This document shows, piece by piece, positions 60,147-64,000 of a stretch of 64,000 nt of DNA. The translations under genes were made by a program, and so were the position numbers. This DNA is from Humibacter sp049446075 (lineage in GTDB: Bacteria; Actinomycetota; Actinomycetes; Actinomycetales; Microbacteriaceae). The first letter of the stretch is position 1, and every line of letters starts with the position of its first letter. A model generated the notes under the pieces. That model was not told the origin of the DNA, did not search any database, and saw only the letters and a list, made by a program, of their open reading frames with translations. The stretch spans positions 868,001 to 932,000 of the forward strand of contig NZ_JBMSEB010000001.1 in assembly GCF_049446075.1 (NCBI RefSeq), in the 5' to 3' direction.

Positions 60147-61766
60147 GTGCTCGCAACCCTGGTGATCGGTCTTCGCGAAGGCCTCGAGGCAGCGCTGATC
60201 GTCGGCATCATCGCCGCGTTCCTGAAGCGCAACGGGGCATCCATGCGCCCGATGTGGATAGGCGTCTGCACGGCCATCGGGCTCAGCATCGCGGTCGGAG
60301 TCGTTCTGCAGGCCATCGAGGCCGGCCTTCCCCAGGCCGCCCAGGAGGGCATGGAGACCATCATCGGCGCGGTCGCCGTGGTCTTCGTCACCACCATGAT
60401 CGTCTGGATGAAAAAGCACTCCCGCGGCATGAAGAAGGAGCTCGAACGGGAAGCCGCGGCGGCGCTCGGCTCCGGCACGACGTGGGCTCTTGCCGGCATG
60501 GCCTTCCTCGCCGTGCTCAAGGAGGGATTCGAGACCTCGGTGTTCCTGCTCGCCACGTTCCAGGCATCCACCAGCTCTGGGGCAGCAGCACTTGGTGCGG
60601 TGATCGGAATTGTTGGCGCCGTCGTCATCGGGATCGGGCTCTACACCGGCGGCGTCAAGCTCAACCTTTCCCGGTTCTTCACCGTCACGGGCGTGTTCCT
60701 GGTGTTCGTCGCGGCGGGGCTCGTCGTCGCAACGCTGCGCACCGGGCACGAGGCAGGCTGGATCACCTTCGGACAGCAGCGCACGGTCGACCTCGGCTGG
60801 CTTGCGCCAACCGGCTCGGTTCAGGCCGCGCTGATCACCGGCGTGCTGGGCATCCCTGCCGATCCCCGGGTGATCGAGGTGCTCGGGTGGCTGCTCTATG
60901 TGATCCCCGTGCTCGCGTACTCACTGTGGCCCAAGGGCTGGCGGTTGGCGCCGTCGGCGGCGCGGAAGACACTGTTCGGCTCCGCTGCTGTGCTCGCGCT
61001 CACCGCCATCGTTCTCGCGATCGCGGTTCCGTTGGGATCCGGTTCGCAGGTGCCCGCCTCGGCTCCCCTCAGCAACGGGGCGACCGCGACTCTGGTGCAC
61101 AGCGACACAGGCCAGTCCCTCCGTGTGTCGGGAGCAGGCGCGTACAGCCTCGGTGCGCCAGAGGCGACGACCCACGAGGGTGCCGACCGCGTGTGGACGA
61201 CGAGCAAGACGACCCGCCCTGCGAACCGTCCCACCACGCTCAGCCTCGACGACCTCGTGGAACTGAGCGGCGACCGCATTCCGGTCGGCATCGACCCCAG
61301 CAGAGCGCCCGGCCCGTACAGCGCCAGCTGGACGACCACGACGCGCGTCACCGCATACACCCGCGACAACGGCCTGGTGGATGCCTCGAGTACGGCACGC
61401 ACCGTGGTCGCGATCTCCGGCGGCGGCCTCTCGGCGCCTCGCGCCTTCGCCGTGAGCGACGGCGACGCCGGCTGGTCGGTGAACGCCGGCCACGTTGCAG
61501 CCGTCAGCGCCTCGATCGCCAGGGCACACGCATCCGATCGCGAAGCCATGCTGTGGAAACTGTGGCTCCCTCTGGTCTTCGCCATCGCGGCGGTCGCGCT
61601 CGCATGGCGTGGGGTGCGCGCGACGGGCCTCGCCTCCCCGGAAGAGCCGGTGCGCGACCGTTCCTCCTCGGCCGTCGTGGCCGGCCCTGTTAATACCGAT
61701 GCCGGCACGGCCGCACAACGCACGGCATCCCCGAACACCAGGAGTTCAACGTATGCAGCCAAGTAG
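60147..61766 (+). CDS. efeU: Iron permease EfeU (FTR1 family) with C-terminal extension
   Basis: A 539-aa protein. The first 280 residues are the seven-helix FTR1 permease with the iron-binding motifs LREGLEAALIVG and LKEGFETSVFLL. About 200 further residues form an extracytoplasmic domain (ATLVHSDTGQSLRVSGAGAY onward), closed by a last helix (LPLVFAIAAVALAW) and a cytosolic tail. The E. coli protein is about half this length. GTG 60147 follows GAAGG. It imports iron oxidised by EfeB; efeO overlaps its 3' end by 14 bp. Confidence 0.92.
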   Translation: MLATLVIGLREGLEAALIVGIIAAFLKRNGASMRPMWIGVCTAIGLSIAVGVVLQAIEAGLPQAAQEGMETIIGAVAVVFVTTMIVWMKKHSRGMKKELEREAAAALGSGTTWALAGMAFLAVLKEGFETSVFLLATFQASTSSGAAALGAVIGIVGAVVIGIGLYTGGVKLNLSRFFTVTGVFLVFVAAGLVVATLRTGHEAGWITFGQQRTVDLGWLAPTGSVQAALITGVLGIPADPRVIEVLGWLLYVIPVLAYSLWPKGWRLAPSAARKTLFGSAAVLALTAIVLAIAVPLGSGSQVPASAPLSNGATATLVHSDTGQSLRVSGAGAYSLGAPEATTHEGADRVWTTSKTTRPANRPTTLSLDDLVELSGDRIPVGIDPSRAPGPYSASWTTTTRVTAYTRDNGLVDASSTARTVVAISGGGLSAPRAFAVSDGDAGWSVNAGHVAAVSASIARAHASDREAMLWKLWLPLVFAIAAVALAWRGVRATGLASPEEPVRDRSSSAVVAGPVNTDAGTAAQRTASPNTRSSTYAAK

Positions 61767-62979
61767 GCGTCGTCGCTTCGGTACAGGCCTGGCGGCGATG
61801 GCCGCTGTGGCGAGCGCAACACTCGTTCTTGCCGGATGCGCCACCGACCAGGGAGCTGCGAAACCGTCCGCCTCTGGGGCTTCGCACGTGAAGATCACGC
61901 TGAAGAACGACGGGTCATCCGATCTGTGCGCGTTCGACCATGCTTCGGCGCCCGCGGGACCCATCACGTTCACGGTGGCAAACGAGAGCGCAACCGGCAT
62001 CACCGAGGTCGAGCTGCAGAGCGACCAGCGGATCATCGGCGAGAAGGAGAATCTCGCGCCTGGGCTGAACCCCGTGAGCTTCACGCTCACGCTCGGCGGA
62101 GGCAAGTACAGCCTGTACTGCCCAGGTGGCAAAGACGAGAACATCGACTTCACGGTGACCGGAAAGGCATCCTCCCAGAAGACGGGCAGCGTGCAGACCC
62201 TGCTGAAGCAGGGTGCGCAGGACTACGCGGGCTACGTCGACGACCAGCTCGGAGGGCTCCTGCAGGGCGTTGACTCCCTGAAGACGGCAGTGGATGCCGG
62301 TGACCTCACCGGGGCACAGCAGGCGTACGGACAAGCGCGGCAGTTCTACGAGCGCATCGAGTCCGACGTGGACGGTTTCGTGCTGCCTGGCACGAAGGCC
62401 AACGACAACTCGGGCAACCTCGACTACCTCATCGACATGCGCGCGTCGAACCTCGATGACGCGGCGGGCTGGCACGGCTTCCACGCGATCGAACGCGACC
62501 TGTGGCAGACCGGCGCCATCACCGACGGAACGAAGCAGCTGGCGGCCGAGCTGCAGAAGAACGTCTCTACGCTGGCCGGACTTGCGAAATCTCTGAAGTA
62601 CAAGCCAGAGGACCTGGCCAATGGTGCTGCCGGGCTGCTCGAAGAGGTGCAGTCGTCGAAGATCAAGGGCGAGGAGGAGGCGTACAGCCACACCGACCTC
62701 GTCGACTTCGCCGCGAACGTCGAAGGCTCACAACAGGCATTCGAGTACCTCCGGCCCGGTCTGACCAAGATCGACTCCGGTCTCACGGCTCAGATCCGAA
62801 CGCAGTTCGGCAAAGTGACGGCATTGCTCGACACGTACCGCGATCCCTCCGCGATCGGCGGATACAAGACGTACACGCCCGAGTTGAGGGCCAGCGACGC
62901 CAACAAGCTCAGCCAGGCGGTCCAGGCACTGCAGGATCCACTCTCCCGGCTCGCCGAGAAGGTCGCCACCGCCCAATGA
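61753..62979 (+). CDS. efeO: Iron uptake lipoprotein EfeO
   Basis: A 408-aa lipoprotein (lipobox LVLAGC). The cupredoxin-like domain (about 40-130) carries LCAFDH and YSLYCPGG, whose Cys and acidic residues may bind metal. The peptidase M75/imelysin-like helical domain follows, with the HxxE motif in GFHAIERDLW. It binds iron outside the cell and delivers it to EfeU. ATG 61753 follows GGAG. The stop overlaps efeB ATG by 4 bp. Confidence 0.93.
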   Translation: MQPSRRRRFGTGLAAMAAVASATLVLAGCATDQGAAKPSASGASHVKITLKNDGSSDLCAFDHASAPAGPITFTVANESATGITEVELQSDQRIIGEKENLAPGLNPVSFTLTLGGGKYSLYCPGGKDENIDFTVTGKASSQKTGSVQTLLKQGAQDYAGYVDDQLGGLLQGVDSLKTAVDAGDLTGAQQAYGQARQFYERIESDVDGFVLPGTKANDNSGNLDYLIDMRASNLDDAAGWHGFHAIERDLWQTGAITDGTKQLAAELQKNVSTLAGLAKSLKYKPEDLANGAAGLLEEVQSSKIKGEEEAYSHTDLVDFAANVEGSQQAFEYLRPGLTKIDSGLTAQIRTQFGKVTALLDTYRDPSAIGGYKTYTPELRASDANKLSQAVQALQDPLSRLAEKVATAQ

Positions 62980-64000
62980 CGGATGCCACACAGCAGCCGG
63001 ACGACGCTCCCGCCGCCCAGCAGTCCCCCGCTGCCGTCCCTGCATCCCACGTGAGCAGGCGCGGACTGTTCGCCATGGGCGCCGGCGGCCTCGCGGTGGG
63101 CGCCCTCGCAGGCGTGGGTGGGACGCTCGCCGCGCAGGCGCTCGACCCCAAGGACCAGGGCGATGCGGTCGACGCAGCCCTGAGTCACCCGTTCTACGGG
63201 GGCGGCCACCAGGCAGGCATCCGCACCGAACCACAGCGGCACTGCGTCTACATGACCTTCGACGTGGACCCGGGGAGCACGACGAGCGACCTCGAGTCAC
63301 TGTTCGCCCGCTGGTCGGCCGGTATCGCCCAGCTCATGCAGGGCAAGCCGGTCGGACTCGTGCAGCCCAACCGGCCCGGAGCGGTGCCACAAGACACCGG
63401 AGAGGCCGCCGACCTCAGCCCGAATGCCCTCACCGTCACACTCGGGCTGGGACCTGGGATCTTCGACGATCGATTCGGCCTGCAGACCAAGCGACCCAGA
63501 CTCCTGCAGCGTCTGCCCGACCTCCCGAGCGACAACCTTCAGTCCGCGCTCACGGGAGGGGACCTCAGCCTGCAGGCGTGCGCTGAGGACCCGCAGGTGG
63601 CGTACCACGCCATCCGGGACCTGGCCAGAATGGGCAGGGGAACCGTGAGCACAAGATGGACGGTCATGGGTTTCGGGCGAGCATCCGCTGGACCCAACCA
63701 GACGACACCGCGTAACCTGATGGGCTTCAAGGACGGCACCCGCAACATACGCTCGGACGACGAATACCGCGACTTCGTCTGGCTCGGCGACGATGCCGGC
63801 TGGATGTCACGCGGCACGTATCAGGTGGCACGCAAGATCCAGATGAACATCGAGATCTGGGATGCCGACCGCATCGGCGATCAGCAGACGGTGTTCGGCC
63901 GCAGCAAGTCCGAGGGTGCACCGCTCACCGGCACGAAGGAATTCGACACCCCCGACTTCGCCAAGACGGCCGGGGGCGAACACGTCATCGCGCAGAACTC
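62976..64000 (+). CDS. efeB: Dyp-type peroxidase EfeB (partial, cut by window end)
   Basis: The first 341 codons of a Tat-exported heme peroxidase. The signal is SRRGLFAMGAGGLAVGALAG. The Dyp signature GxxDG appears in LMGFKDGTRN. The proximal His and C-terminus lie beyond 64000. It oxidises ferrous iron or extracts iron from heme for EfeUO. ATG 62976 overlaps the efeO stop. Export needs the Tat system, of which tatB is in this window. Confidence 0.93.
   Translation, partial: MTDATQQPDDAPAAQQSPAAVPASHVSRRGLFAMGAGGLAVGALAGVGGTLAAQALDPKDQGDAVDAALSHPFYGGGHQAGIRTEPQRHCVYMTFDVDPGSTTSDLESLFARWSAGIAQLMQGKPVGLVQPNRPGAVPQDTGEAADLSPNALTVTLGLGPGIFDDRFGLQTKRPRLLQRLPDLPSDNLQSALTGGDLSLQACAEDPQVAYHAIRDLARMGRGTVSTRWTVMGFGRASAGPNQTTPRNLMGFKDGTRNIRSDDEYRDFVWLGDDAGWMSRGTYQVARKIQMNIEIWDADRIGDQQTVFGRSKSEGAPLTGTKEFDTPDFAKTAGGEHVIAQN

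Noticed and set aside
1..64000. tRNA, rRNA or integrase attachment sites
   Set aside because: No T-loop (GGTTCGAATCC-like) with matching acceptor stem, no rRNA sequence and no integrase were seen.

Overview
The window is high-GC actinobacterial DNA, most likely from the family Microbacteriaceae (Leifsonia-like). The signs are dense gene packing with 4-bp ATGA/GTGA overlaps, frequent GTG starts, many TANNNT -10 boxes placed 6-8 nt before a start codon (leaderless transcripts), a strong bias for the heptamer GGATGCC/GGCATCC, and two blocks whose gene order resembles Mycobacterium tuberculosis. I saw no tRNA, rRNA, CRISPR array, prophage or intact insertion sequence.

Region 1 (about 1-20 kb) is accessory. 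It holds two paralogous OmpR-type two-component systems (6-1705; 9574-11264). Between them lie membrane proteins, a FetB-type permease translationally coupled to a secreted GH27 alpha-galactosidase lipoprotein, and a flavin electron-transfer cassette (flavocytochrome reductase, FMN-binding lipoprotein-like protein, ApbE flavinyltransferase). After these come a zinc alcohol dehydrogenase, a 3-oxoacid CoA-transferase pair beside methylisocitrate lyase, a type IB topoisomerase, an orphan cytochrome b and two dehydrogenases.

Region 2 (about 20-42 kb) matches the conserved Rv3193c-Rv3211 neighbourhood. Its genes are a UPF0182 membrane protein, a YlbL PDZ/Lon-type protease, a DUF2342 metalloprotease-like protein, an AAA ATPase, a TOMM leader-binding-like protein, UvrD2, NudC, a degenerate phosphotransferase, the AdnB-AdnA helicase-nuclease, a DUF3107 protein, a ferritin-like protein and a DEAD-box helicase. 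Most of this is a DNA repair and maintenance island.

Region 3 (about 42-60 kb) resembles the Rv1177-Rv1234 neighbourhood. It carries a PHP hydrolase, Xaa-Pro aminopeptidase, a CBS/MgtE-N protein with a DUF1003 protein, Mrp, TatB, an O-methyltransferase, DUF3117, a mannosyltransferase and three lysine/diaminopimelate genes (dapE, dapD, dapC-fdxA), with a penicillin acylase and citrate synthase between them. Region 4 (60-64 kb) is an iron-regulated efeUOB operon with a near-consensus DtxR/IdeR box. EfeB has a Tat signal and is cut by the window end.

The most unusual structure is a family of about 80-bp repeats with a variable-arm palindrome. They sit immediately upstream of three unrelated genes (4.4, 40.4 and 45.7 kb), always with the palindrome centre about 30 nt before a leaderless -10 box. 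Other notable items are a 17-bp intergenic region in which dapE and dapD appear to share overlapping palindromic -10 elements, and an in-frame minisatellite inside adnB.
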